From DASTHG01 sp035491895 (GTDB lineage Bacteria; Gemmatimonadota; Gemmatimonadetes; Gemmatimonadales; GWC2-71-9), in the NCBI GenBank assembly GCA_035491895.1, contig DATJJY010000046.1, forward strand, positions 1 through 64,000: a stretch of 64,000 nucleotides of DNA, in the 5' to 3' direction. Within the stretch, counting starts at the first letter, position 1. Each line of letters starts with the position of its first letter. A program made the position numbers and the translations under genes. Positions 34,097 through 42,452 of this stretch are shown one piece after another. The notes beneath the pieces were generated by a model. That model did no database searches and had not been told where the DNA came from. It saw only the letters and a program-made list of their open reading frames with translations.

Positions 34097-36013
34097 ATGG
34101 GCACACCGTTGCGCCTGCTGCTGGTTGAGGATTCCGACGACGACGCGCTGCTGGTCGTGCGCGAGCTGACCCGCGGGGGCTACGAAATTGCCTACGAGCG
34201 GGTCTGGGATGCGGGGTCGATGCGTGCGGCGCTGGATCGCCAGAGCTGGGATCTGGTGCTGAGCGACCACAGCATGCCGCAATTCAGCGGCCGGGCGGCC
34301 CTGCAGGTGCTGCGCGACAGCCATCCCGACGTCCCCTTCATTTTCGTGTCCGGCACGATCGGCGAGGACGCCGCCGTCGAAGCGATGCGCTTGGGCGCCC
34401 AGGACTACCTCAACAAGTCGAATCTGCGCCGTCTCGTGCCCGCCATCCAGCGTGAGCTGCGCGAGGCCGAGGGAAGGCGCGAGCGGCGCCGCGCTGAAAC
34501 GGCGCTGCGAGAATCGGAGCAGCGCTTCGAAAAAGTGTTCCAGTCGAGCCCCGTCGGCATCACCATCAGCACGCTCTCCGAGGGACGCTACCTCGACGTC
34601 AACGCCGCATTCCTGCGGATGATCGGCCGAACGCGCGACGAAGTCGTGGGTCACACCGCGTTCGAGATCGACTTCTGGCGCGACCCGGCCGACCGGACAC
34701 GGATCATGGAGCAACTGCGGAGCGATGGCGGCGCCGCGCAGGAGATTGAGACGACCGTGCAGGCGAAGGGCGGGGCCCTGCGGCACGTGCTCGTCGCACT
34801 CGAGCAGGTCGATTTCTCGGGCCTCCCCTGCGTAGTGGCGCTGGTGCACGACGTCACCGGCCCCAAGCTCCTGGAGCAGCAGCTCAACCAGGCGCAGAAA
34901 ATGGAGGCCGTCGGGCGGCTCGCCGGCGGGGTCGCGCACGACTTCAACAACATGCTGACCGTCATCACGAGCTACAGCGACCTGTTGCTGGGCGACCTGG
35001 ATGCCGGGGACCGCCGCCGCGAGGACATCGAAGAAATCCTCAAGGCCGCCCGCGGCGCCGCGACGCTGACGCGTCAATTACTCGCCTTCTCCCGCCAGGA
35101 AGTCATCCAGCCGCGACCGATCAGCGTGAATGGCATCCTGGCGGGCACCGAGAAGATGCTGAAGCGGGTGATCGGGGAGGATATCGAGCTGGTGGCCGAT
35201 CTCGCCGCCGAGCCTTCGACGGTGATGTGCGATCCGGGTCAGCTCGAGCAGATCGTCATGAACCTCGTCGTCAACGCCCGCGACGCGATGCCCGGGGGCG
35301 GGAAGCTGCGCATCGCCACGACCGCGACATCGCTCGACCAATCCACGCTGCGCGAGCACCCGCTCGCGGGGCCCGGACGCTACGTCGTGCTTGAGGTGAG
35401 CGACACCGGGATCGGAATGGATGCGGCGATCCGCGAGCATATCTTCGAGCCGTTCTTCACCACCAAGGAGCAGGGCAAGGGCACGGGACTCGGCCTCGCC
35501 ACGGTATACGCCATCGCCAAGCAGGTCGGCGGATTCGTGTGGGTCGACAGCACTCCGGGAGTGGGATCGCACTTCCGCGTCTTCTTCCCTGCGATCGACG
35601 CTCCGCCGTCCTCGGTAGAGCAGAACAGCGCGACAGGGCTGCCACGCGGTACCGAAACGGTGCTGTTGGTGGAGGATGCCACCGCGGTGCGGAACGTGAT
35701 CCGCCAGGTGCTGGAGCGGCTGGGCTATACGGTGCTGGACGCGGCGGACGGGCAGCTGGCACTGGAGGTCGCCGCCCGCCACCATGGGCCGATCGACCTC
35801 GTGGTCACGGACATCGTGATGCCGGCCCTCGGCGGCCGCGAGCTGGCCGAGCGGCTGCGGCGGGTCCGTCCCGACATTCGCATCCTCTACACGTCCGGCT
35901 ACACCGACGACGCCGTCGTGCGCAACGGCGTGCTCGACGCCCGCTTCGTGTTCATGCAGAAGCCCTTCACACCGGAGATCCTCGCCAGCAAGGTTCGGGA
36001 AGCCCTGGCCTAG
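34097..36013 (+). CDS. Hybrid sensor kinase REC-PAS-HisKA-HATPase-REC
   Basis: 638 aa, no membrane segment, so cytoplasmic. Domains in order: receiver (residues 5-120, phospho-acceptor D57 in DLVLSDHSMP); PAS (about 135-260, FEKVFQSSPVGITIST); HisKA with H281 in GGVAHDFNNML; ATPase with N-box VMNLVVNARDAMPGG and the glycine boxes DTGIGMD and GTGLGLATVY; second receiver (about 520-636, acceptor D572 in VVTDIVMP). Such proteins pass phosphate inside the chain. There is no output regulator beside it. The AGGAGGGAGG ribosome-binding site is strong. Signal unknown. Confidence 0.93.
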   Translation: MGTPLRLLLVEDSDDDALLVVRELTRGGYEIAYERVWDAGSMRAALDRQSWDLVLSDHSMPQFSGRAALQVLRDSHPDVPFIFVSGTIGEDAAVEAMRLGAQDYLNKSNLRRLVPAIQRELREAEGRRERRRAETALRESEQRFEKVFQSSPVGITISTLSEGRYLDVNAAFLRMIGRTRDEVVGHTAFEIDFWRDPADRTRIMEQLRSDGGAAQEIETTVQAKGGALRHVLVALEQVDFSGLPCVVALVHDVTGPKLLEQQLNQAQKMEAVGRLAGGVAHDFNNMLTVITSYSDLLLGDLDAGDRRREDIEEILKAARGAATLTRQLLAFSRQEVIQPRPISVNGILAGTEKMLKRVIGEDIELVADLAAEPSTVMCDPGQLEQIVMNLVVNARDAMPGGGKLRIATTATSLDQSTLREHPLAGPGRYVVLEVSDTGIGMDAAIREHIFEPFFTTKEQGKGTGLGLATVYAIAKQVGGFVWVDSTPGVGSHFRVFFPAIDAPPSSVEQNSATGLPRGTETVLLVEDATAVRNVIRQVLERLGYTVLDAADGQLALEVAARHHGPIDLVVTDIVMPALGGRELAERLRRVRPDIRILYTSGYTDDAVVRNGVLDARFVFMQKPFTPEILASKVREALA

Positions 36014-36546
36014 GGAGTGGCCGGCCGCCTCGCCTCGATCGTCTGGACCTCCGCCCACGTCTCCCCGTTGTCCGTCGACAGCTCGGACCGCCAGCGAAAC
36101 CCGGCCTCGGCGATGTCGAAGAACGTGTTGCGAAACACACTGTGAAGCGGGAAGAGCCGGCCCGCCCGGCCGCGCGGGCGGCGATGCCTGAAGGTGATCG
36201 TCCCCTCGCGTACCGACACGCCGCCCAGATCCTCGGGGCCGAGATCGAGCCACGTCGCGTCCAGCGCATCGAGCCACTTCATGACCCAGGTCTTCGAATC
36301 GGTATTGAACAGGCGATACGTCTGGCCGAGCATCGCCACTTCCCCCGCCGGCCCGAGCTGGCGGAACTCGTCGCAGATGGCGTAGCCGTCGAGGATGTAG
36401 CGCCCCACCCAGGTCGCCGCCCGGGTGCGCACGACGTCATCCGGTCCCCGGACGTGCGACTCGCATTCCCAGGCGCCCACGAGAAAGTCGAACGCCACGA
36501 GCTCCCGCGGCGCGTTGGCGTTGGGCATCCCGAATCCGCCGCTCAC
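36010..36546 (-). CDS. DUF1579-like small protein
   Basis: About 178 aa. It has the DUF1579-type opening FDFLVGAWECESHVRG, then alternating strands (ATWVGRYILDGYAICDEF, TYRLFNTDSKTWVMKW) that suggest a small lipocalin-like beta barrel. No signal peptide. I use GTG 36546 because it overlaps the upstream gene's stop as GTGA; an ATG six codons later (36528) is also possible. It ends the long minus-strand operon, and its stop shares CTAG with the histidine kinase stop on the other strand. Function unknown. Confidence 0.7.
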   Translation of the reverse strand: MSGGFGMPNANAPRELVAFDFLVGAWECESHVRGPDDVVRTRAATWVGRYILDGYAICDEFRQLGPAGEVAMLGQTYRLFNTDSKTWVMKWLDALDATWLDLGPEDLGGVSVREGTITFRHRRPRGRAGRLFPLHSVFRNTFFDIAEAGFRWRSELSTDNGETWAEVQTIEARRPATP

Positions 36547-39065
36547 GGGGCGCCCGCCTGCTCCGCATAGACCGACCGGGCTCGGTCGATCAGGTGCATG
36601 ACGCTGTCGCGTTCCGCAGTCGTATTCCAGCCGGCGGCGCGCGCGGCGGCCGTGACGCGGTCGATCCACTGAACGAAGAATCGCGCGTCGGCGCTCGAGC
36701 GCCGTGGCGCTCCCGCAACCGTGACGTACACCGGCGACGTCGACGCAAAGGGGTAGAGGTCGAGCACCGGCTCGCGCGGGCCGTCGCCCGCGGCCCGCAG
36801 CAGCAGCCAGCCGCTGCGCGCGACCGGGACCGCGACCGTCGTGTCGACCGTGGTCCTGTCCCCCCGCAGCAGGATCGACGCCACGACGGCGCCGTTGCCG
36901 ACGACGTCGAGGTGGTCGACGGGGACGCCGGACAGCAGCCGCACGTGGACGAGGAGAGAGCGCGGCGCTGCCAGCGACACGTCGTCGCCGGGCCCGTGGC
37001 CGTCGACGGTCAGGGCGAGCAGCGGACCGTTCGTCACGAACGTGCGCCCGGCCTTGAGTCCGGCGAGAAAACCCTGATGCGTCAGCACCGGGCCGGCCCG
37101 GACGTACACCCGCTCCAAACCCACCGGACCGTGCAGCATCGCGAAATTGGGGAACGCATCGGTTCCCGCCCCGGCCGGGATGCGGAAGCCGCAATTCAGC
37201 AGCCGGTACCAGACCGCCGATGTGAAGCGATGGTTCGAGAACCCCATCACCTCGACGTAATCCACCTTGCCGAGCGCCACGTCGACCGGGAGCTCCGACG
37301 AGAGCGCCGCTGTCGTGTCGAACGGATCGGGCGCGCTGTCGTAGGGGTGCACCCAACCGAACAGGCCGCCCTGGAGGTGGGTCAGATCGGCGATGACGGC
37401 ATTCGGGGGATAGGCGCTGGCCAGCGCGGTGTTGGGGTACCCGGCGTAATCGGGAAGCAGCAGGTGGTCGCGTAGACCGAGGACACCCGCGTGATCCCAG
37501 AAGCCGGTGTGGAATTCCTGACCGTGAAAGAGCTGATACTCGCGCGTCGATGCCGGATCCGGGCCCGCACGGAAGTACCCGATGTCCGGGACCCGTTGCT
37601 CCTTGTTCACGATCAGGTTCTCGACGAGATGGAGATCTTCCGCCCGCGCCTGCGCCACGAGGTGGGCGGGCGTGTTGCGGTACGTCCCCCCGTAGTTCAT
37701 GTGCACGTGGAGGTCACCGCTCCACCATCCCTGGGCGGGCAGGTCGGCGAGCCGCTCGAGCGCCACGTGCACCGTGTCCCGCACCCCGGCGGCGATCGTC
37801 ACGACGCGGCGGAATGCGCGGTACTCCGGCCCGCGCGTCACGTCGACGGTCAGCGGTCCCGGCGGAACCACCACATCGACCGATCCGTCCGCCGCGAAGT
37901 ACTCGTAGGTGGACGCGCGCTCCCGGCGGTCGAATGCAAGATCGGCCTGGCGCCACGCGTCGTCCGGCGCCCAGGCCCGGCCGTCGGCGCCGGTGAGCCG
38001 CATGCGCGCGGCGACGGCGCGTCCGCTGGTGCGATCGACGAGCGTGAGGTGCAGGCGCCCCACCGGGTGGAGATAGCGCCGTGCCCGGGGGTCGACCGGC
38101 GTACGCGCGCCGCCCGGGATCTCGAGCACCACGAGTGACGTATTGCCGTGCTCGTTGGAGACGTACACCACGCGCCGGCCGTCCGGCGACCAGCGCGGGC
38201 CCGTCGCGTCGAACTCACCGTAGGTGAGCTGGACCGGGTCTCCGCCATCGGGAGTCATCACCCAGAGCTGATTCCACTGGCGGCCGAGGTAGGAGCTGTA
38301 CACGATGCGGTGCCCGTCCGGGGACCAGTCGGGGCGGGCCTTCCAGTTCGTCTCCTCATATCTGATCTCCCGCAGCGCCGCGCCCGACTCCGCCGGCATG
38401 CGCCAGAATCCGCCGCTGCCGTGAATGCGCCCCCGATTCGAGACGAGGATCAGCTCGCGCCCGTCGGGAGACCAGGTGGGCGAGAGATAGTGATCCCACC
38501 GGCTGTAATAGCGGCGCGGCAGCCCGCTATTCGTGTCGGCGGTGAGGCGCACCGCCCTGCCGAGCGAGTCGCCCGCGACCGGCGCCACGAAGACGTGCCA
38601 GCGACCGAAGGCCATCGTAGAGACGAAGGCGAGGCGCGACCCGTCGGGCGCCCAGCGCGGCTCGAGGTTGATGCCGCCGTTCGCGGTGAGCGGCCTGACG
38701 GCGCCGCTCGCAATGTCGAGGGATTGCAGCTCGATCGTTTCGTGGGCCCAACGCGCGAACACGATGCGGCGGCCGTCGGGGGACCAGTCGGGCTGGAAAT
38801 CGTATCCCGGGCCGTCGGTGAGCTGGACCGCGGTGGTGTCGCCGATCGTCTGGCGCCAGAGCGTCCCCTGCATCGCGTAGACGAGGCTGCGACCGTCGGG
38901 CGACCACGTCGCCGCAGACGGCCCGCTCGTCACCTGCGGCACGTACATCTCGAGCCAGTAGTAGGTATGCGGCAGCCGGACCTGGCTCAGGACGGTGTCG
39001 CGCTGCGCCGCGAGCGGAGCGACGCAGATCACGCTCACCACACCCCACATCCCGCGCTGCGTCAT
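36543..39065 (-). CDS. TolB-like propeller fused to a CehA/McbA-type metallohydrolase
   Basis: 840 aa, probably exported (hydrophobic stretch up to VAPLAAQRD). The first half repeats the WD40/TolB signature (WSPDGRSLVY, WSPDGRRIVFARW, WAPDGSRLAFVS and more), a beta propeller of about six blades. The second half has a polymerase-and-histidinol-phosphatase-like metal centre: GWWSGDLHVHMNYGG with the HxH pair, and later conserved acidic/histidine positions typical of the CehA/McbA family. The substrate is not visible. The start overlaps the P1 peptidase stop as ATGA. Confidence 0.82.
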   Translation of the reverse strand: MTQRGMWGVVSVICVAPLAAQRDTVLSQVRLPHTYYWLEMYVPQVTSGPSAATWSPDGRSLVYAMQGTLWRQTIGDTTAVQLTDGPGYDFQPDWSPDGRRIVFARWAHETIELQSLDIASGAVRPLTANGGINLEPRWAPDGSRLAFVSTMAFGRWHVFVAPVAGDSLGRAVRLTADTNSGLPRRYYSRWDHYLSPTWSPDGRELILVSNRGRIHGSGGFWRMPAESGAALREIRYEETNWKARPDWSPDGHRIVYSSYLGRQWNQLWVMTPDGGDPVQLTYGEFDATGPRWSPDGRRVVYVSNEHGNTSLVVLEIPGGARTPVDPRARRYLHPVGRLHLTLVDRTSGRAVAARMRLTGADGRAWAPDDAWRQADLAFDRRERASTYEYFAADGSVDVVVPPGPLTVDVTRGPEYRAFRRVVTIAAGVRDTVHVALERLADLPAQGWWSGDLHVHMNYGGTYRNTPAHLVAQARAEDLHLVENLIVNKEQRVPDIGYFRAGPDPASTREYQLFHGQEFHTGFWDHAGVLGLRDHLLLPDYAGYPNTALASAYPPNAVIADLTHLQGGLFGWVHPYDSAPDPFDTTAALSSELPVDVALGKVDYVEVMGFSNHRFTSAVWYRLLNCGFRIPAGAGTDAFPNFAMLHGPVGLERVYVRAGPVLTHQGFLAGLKAGRTFVTNGPLLALTVDGHGPGDDVSLAAPRSLLVHVRLLSGVPVDHLDVVGNGAVVASILLRGDRTTVDTTVAVPVARSGWLLLRAAGDGPREPVLDLYPFASTSPVYVTVAGAPRRSSADARFFVQWIDRVTAAARAAGWNTTAERDSVMHLIDRARSVYAEQAGAP

Positions 39066-40288
39066 TTCCCGAGCCGACCGTACTTCTGCAGCGCCGCCCG
39101 CAGGCGGTCGCGGGGCAGCGCGGTGACGCGCAGGTCGTTGGCTCCGGTCATCGTTTCCGCGGCCACGAGGGCATTGGTGATCGACTCCTCGGTTGCCTGC
39201 ACCGTCGCCTCGAACACCGTCGTGATCGCTTCGTTCGGGATGAACGTCGCGGAGTGGAGCCCTTTGGTGTCCGCCGCGTTGGGGTTGGCGGTCGAAAACG
39301 CGACGTAGATGTCACCCGAGCTGTTGGAGCCCAGGCCGCCCATCTTGCCGATGCCGAGCGAGACGTGCCTGGCGACGCGTTGCAGCTGGTGCGGGAGCAG
39401 GGGCACGTCGGTCGCGACGACGACGATGATCGACCCCATCTCCCCGATACCGCCGGGGCCCGGATCCCGGGTCCCGACTCCCGCGGGACACCGCGGATAC
39501 CGCTCGTCGGCGTTGGGGAGGGGGCCCGCGACATCCAGACACGGCAGCAGATCGGCGATCTCCGCGCCCACCGGAACGCCGGCGATGCGCAGCAGGCGTC
39601 GCACACCGTAGTTGCACTGTACCAGGACCCCCAGCGTGTACGTCTTCTCTTCGATCGTGAAGCGGCGGCTCGCCGTGCCGATCCCACCCTTGAATTGATG
39701 GCAGATCATCCCCGTGCCGCCCCCGACATTGCCCTCGGCGACGGGGCCCGAGCGCGCGCTGTCCAGCGCCCGAAAGGCATCCTGCTTCGTGACGTGAAAT
39801 CCGTTGATGTCGTTGAGGGAGCCGTCCCACGTCTCGGCGACAACCGGCAGCGACCAGTCGAAATTGAATCCCTTGTGCACCAGCCACTCGATCACGGCGT
39901 CACGCACCACACCGACGGAATGGGTGTTGGTGATCATCACGGGCCCGGCGAGAAACCCCGATTCCTCGAGCCACGTGGTGCCGGTCATTTCGCCGTTGCC
40001 GTTGAGGGTGAACCAGCCGGCCATCACGGGATCGCCGTTCGCGGCGCCGCGCGGCAACACCGCGGTCACGCCGGTCCGCACCGGCCCCTGCCCCACCACC
40101 AGCTTCCCCTTTCCCGACACGATCGTCACTTGACCGACCGTCACGCCTGCGACATCCGTGATGGCGTTCAGCGGCCCCGGCGTCCCGTCGAAGGGCACGC
40201 CCAGATCGCGTGCGCGTGGCTTGGCCTGGCCGGATACCACCACCGGCAGGGCGAGGGCAACGAAGCTGAGGATGGCCGGCACTCTCAC
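39062..40288 (-). CDS. P1-family (DmpA/BapA-type) aminopeptidase
   Basis: 408 aa with an exported-looking N-terminus (ILSFVALALPVVVSGQ). P1 peptidases are self-cleaving Ntn-type enzymes releasing N-terminal residues, including beta-amino acids and D-residues in some members. Seen here: GVTVGQVTI, the GGGTGMICHQFKGGIGTASR substrate loop, and GEMGSIIVVVATDVPL with the catalytic serine after a glycine, as at the DmpA self-cleavage site. The GTG start overlaps the hotdog gene's stop as GTGA. In the operon it lies after the catabolic enzymes, so it may feed them amino acids. Confidence 0.88.
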   Translation of the reverse strand: MRVPAILSFVALALPVVVSGQAKPRARDLGVPFDGTPGPLNAITDVAGVTVGQVTIVSGKGKLVVGQGPVRTGVTAVLPRGAANGDPVMAGWFTLNGNGEMTGTTWLEESGFLAGPVMITNTHSVGVVRDAVIEWLVHKGFNFDWSLPVVAETWDGSLNDINGFHVTKQDAFRALDSARSGPVAEGNVGGGTGMICHQFKGGIGTASRRFTIEEKTYTLGVLVQCNYGVRRLLRIAGVPVGAEIADLLPCLDVAGPLPNADERYPRCPAGVGTRDPGPGGIGEMGSIIVVVATDVPLLPHQLQRVARHVSLGIGKMGGLGSNSSGDIYVAFSTANPNAADTKGLHSATFIPNEAITTVFEATVQATEESITNALVAAETMTGANDLRVTALPRDRLRAALQKYGRLGK

Positions 40289-40746
40289 GAGGACTCCTTG
40301 CGGCGGATGTGAATCGTCGTCTCGACCGAAGCGTAGACCGTCCCGTCACGGCCGGTCCAATCGACCTGATATTGACGTTCCAGCTTCGGCTCGGTGGCCG
40401 CTCGCTCGCGGATCGCGTCGATCTCCCGCGCGTCGAAGGCGAACGTCGCATACACCGTCATGCGGCAGGGCTTCCGGAAGCGGATGCTCGCGCTCTTGTC
40501 CCAGACGACGTGGCCGGGACCGAGCAGCTTCAGCAGCATCACCATGTAGATCCCGTCGGTGGCGGCGTAGAGGCTGCCCCCGAACATCGTGCCCACGTAG
40601 TTCCGCGTCTGCCAGTTGAACGGCAGCTTGACCCGCACCTCGTGCCAGTCTGCGGCGATATAGACGAGCCGGCCGCCGGTACGGCGGAACGCCGGGAACC
40701 AGTTGAAGCCCCAGCGAGCCAGGCGGGACCGGAACGACTCCGCCAT
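40285..40746 (-). CDS. DUF4442 hotdog-fold protein, possible thioesterase
   Basis: About 153 aa. The family features are a short helix, WQTRNYVGTMFGGSLYAATD with the conserved GTMFGG glycines, and GHVVWDKSASIRFRKPCRM, which suggest an acyl-CoA-binding hotdog dimer. No catalytic residue can be named from sequence. I use ATG 40746; the frame is open upstream but the longer form looks unrelated. It lies eight bases after the CoA-transferase beta subunit in the same operon, which fits an acyl-CoA role. Confidence 0.75.
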   Translation of the reverse strand: MAESFRSRLARWGFNWFPAFRRTGGRLVYIAADWHEVRVKLPFNWQTRNYVGTMFGGSLYAATDGIYMVMLLKLLGPGHVVWDKSASIRFRKPCRMTVYATFAFDAREIDAIRERAATEPKLERQYQVDWTGRDGTVYASVETTIHIRRKESS

Positions 40747-40754
40747 GCCGCGGC

Positions 40755-41498
40755 TCAGCCTTTCAGGTACAGTCGGTTCGGGTCCAGCACTTCCCGGAGC
40801 AGCGTGAGCTCCCGCTCGGTCGGCGGCGCGATCTCGCGCAACGTCGTGCGCGCGGCGAGCGGCCATCCCACGCCGCCGCGGACCGCTGCCGCACTCACCC
40901 CCGGATACAGGGCCGCGAGGACGAGCTCACCGGTGCGGCCGTCGGATTCGAGCACGCCATTGTCGGTGATCACCTTCACCGGTCCCGCCCCCGGCATCGC
41001 GAACGTGGAGCGGGGCGTCCCCCGGTAGCGATGCCCGGGGCTGGTGACGAAGTCCACCTGCTCGGGAAAGGTACGGGGGTCGAGCTTGGCGACGATGAGG
41101 GTGCGCCGCGCGTGCGCCGCGATTTCCGTGGCGCCGCCGGAGCCGGGCAGCCGCACCTTGGGATGGGCGTACTCGCCGATGACCGTGGTGTTGATGTTGC
41201 CCCAGCGATCGACCTGGGCCCCGCCGAGAAACCCGACCTCGATGCGGCCGTTCTGCAGGAAGCATTGGAACACATCCGCCATGCCGCACACCATCAGCGA
41301 TCCGGTGACGAGTGCCGGGTCCCCGATCGAGACGGGAAGCCGCGCCGGGGTGGCCCCGACGGCACCCGATTCGTAGATCAACACGAGGTTCGGCGCATGG
41401 GTCGCCCGGGCGAGGTTGCAGGCGAGGTTGGGAAGACCGATGCCGACGAAGACGACTTCTCCGTCGGCCAGCTCGCGCGCGGCGACGGACGCCATCAT
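40755..41498 (-). CDS. CoA-transferase subunit B (glutaconate CoA-transferase-like)
   Basis: Type I CoA-transferase beta subunit, about 247 aa. Seen: GEVVFVGIGLPNLACNLA and LIYESGAVGATPARLP, with VYESG-like sequence around the family's catalytic glutamate, then QVDRWGNINTTVIG. It pairs with the alpha subunit encoded just upstream (gap 16 bases). These pairs move CoA between short-chain or dicarboxylic acids; the exact acids cannot be told. Two ATGs lie close (41498 and 41495); the reading frame is open before them but has no earlier start codon. Confidence 0.88.
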   Translation of the reverse strand: MMASVAARELADGEVVFVGIGLPNLACNLARATHAPNLVLIYESGAVGATPARLPVSIGDPALVTGSLMVCGMADVFQCFLQNGRIEVGFLGGAQVDRWGNINTTVIGEYAHPKVRLPGSGGATEIAAHARRTLIVAKLDPRTFPEQVDFVTSPGHRYRGTPRSTFAMPGAGPVKVITDNGVLESDGRTGELVLAALYPGVSAAAVRGGVGWPLAARTTLREIAPPTERELTLLREVLDPNRLYLKG

Positions 41499-41514
41499 TT
41501 CGTCGGCACTATAG

Positions 41515-42429
41515 CTAGAAACCGTAGTTGACTCCGGCGCATACCGCCTGGCTCGCCCGGAGCCGCTCGATGAGTCCCGGGTGCCGGGCGAGGTAGGTCG
41601 TGCGATCGGGGACGCCCAGTACGAACTCATCGAGATAAGCGGCGAGTCCCGCGGGATCCCGCGAGATCCGCTCCCAGGCGACATAGAAATCGTTGTCGCG
41701 ATCGTAGAACCCCTGGGCGTAGGAGGGGTGCGCCCCCCACGGCTCGACGACTACCGCGGAGACGATCACGCCCGGGATCAGCGTGCGATTGGGATCCGCC
41801 CGGATCACGGCGGTGTCGACGAGCTCTTCCACCACGACGATGACGCGCTGCGACGCGAACGCCGCCTCCTTCTGCACGCCGACCAGTCCCCAGATCTGCG
41901 TATTGCCGGCGGCATCGGCGCGCTGCGCATGCACGATCGTGACATCGGGGTTCAAGGCAGGTACCGTCGCCAGCCGCTCGCCGGTATAGGGACAGGTGAT
42001 CGTCCGGATCTGTGGATTTGCGATTGGCAGGTCGGTGCCGGCGTAGTCCCGCATCGTCCAGAACGGCAGGCGCGCCGCTCCCGCCGAAAACCGCGCCACC
42101 ATCCCGAAATGCGAGTACTCCTCGAGTGCCAGCGACGGTGACGGTCCTTCGGTCGCCCGCCGGAACGCGTGCAACGATCCCACGCCGGGATTGCCCGCCC
42201 ACGAAAAAACGAGCTTCGTGGCACAGCCGGCGGCGATCATCTGGTCGTAAACCAGATCGGGAGTGAGCCGGGCCAGGGTGAGATTCCTGCGTCCCTGCCG
42301 GATGATCTCGTGGCCCGCGGCGAAGCAGATCAGATGGGTGAAGCCTTCGATGACCACGGTGTCGCCGTCGTGCACGTGGCGCGCGATGGCGTCGTGCATG
42401 CTGAGAACTTTAGAGGCGCTGTCAGCCAT
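41515..42429 (-). CDS. CoA-transferase subunit A (glutaconate CoA-transferase-like)
   Basis: 304 aa, alpha subunit of the type I CoA-transferase. It has HVHDGDTVVIEGFTHLI, the oxyanion-type GNPGVGSLHAFRRA, and the later DAAGNTQIWGLVGVQ stretch. The alpha and beta genes as separate frames match GctA/GctB-like enzymes. The ATG chosen lies inside a CAGCTGTCAGC repeat (42425-42452), so the leader of this gene is itself repeat DNA; another ATG ten codons on (42399) is possible. It follows gabT-like and ALDH genes in one run. Confidence 0.88.
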   Translation of the reverse strand: MADSASKVLSMHDAIARHVHDGDTVVIEGFTHLICFAAGHEIIRQGRRNLTLARLTPDLVYDQMIAAGCATKLVFSWAGNPGVGSLHAFRRATEGPSPSLALEEYSHFGMVARFSAGAARLPFWTMRDYAGTDLPIANPQIRTITCPYTGERLATVPALNPDVTIVHAQRADAAGNTQIWGLVGVQKEAAFASQRVIVVVEELVDTAVIRADPNRTLIPGVIVSAVVVEPWGAHPSYAQGFYDRDNDFYVAWERISRDPAGLAAYLDEFVLGVPDRTTYLARHPGLIERLRASQAVCAGVNYGF

Positions 42430-42452
42430 CAGCTGTCAGCTTTCAGCTGTCA
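42425..42452. repeat. Near-tandem CAGCTGTCAGC repeat over a start and a stop codon
   Basis: Four near-copies of TCAGCTG/TCAGCTT in a row. The elements carry the stop of the aminotransferase (TGA at 42450-42452) at one end and the ATG of the CoA-transferase alpha gene (42427-42429) at the other, so this repeat fills the whole gap between the two genes. It reads like one arm of the palindromes found elsewhere, with only a short opposing arm. Confidence 0.7.

Noticed and set aside
36547..37356. N-terminal extension of the DUF1579-like gene by about 270 codons
   Set aside because: It lies wholly inside the propeller-hydrolase gene and is proline/arginine-rich; the overlapping GTGA start is better.
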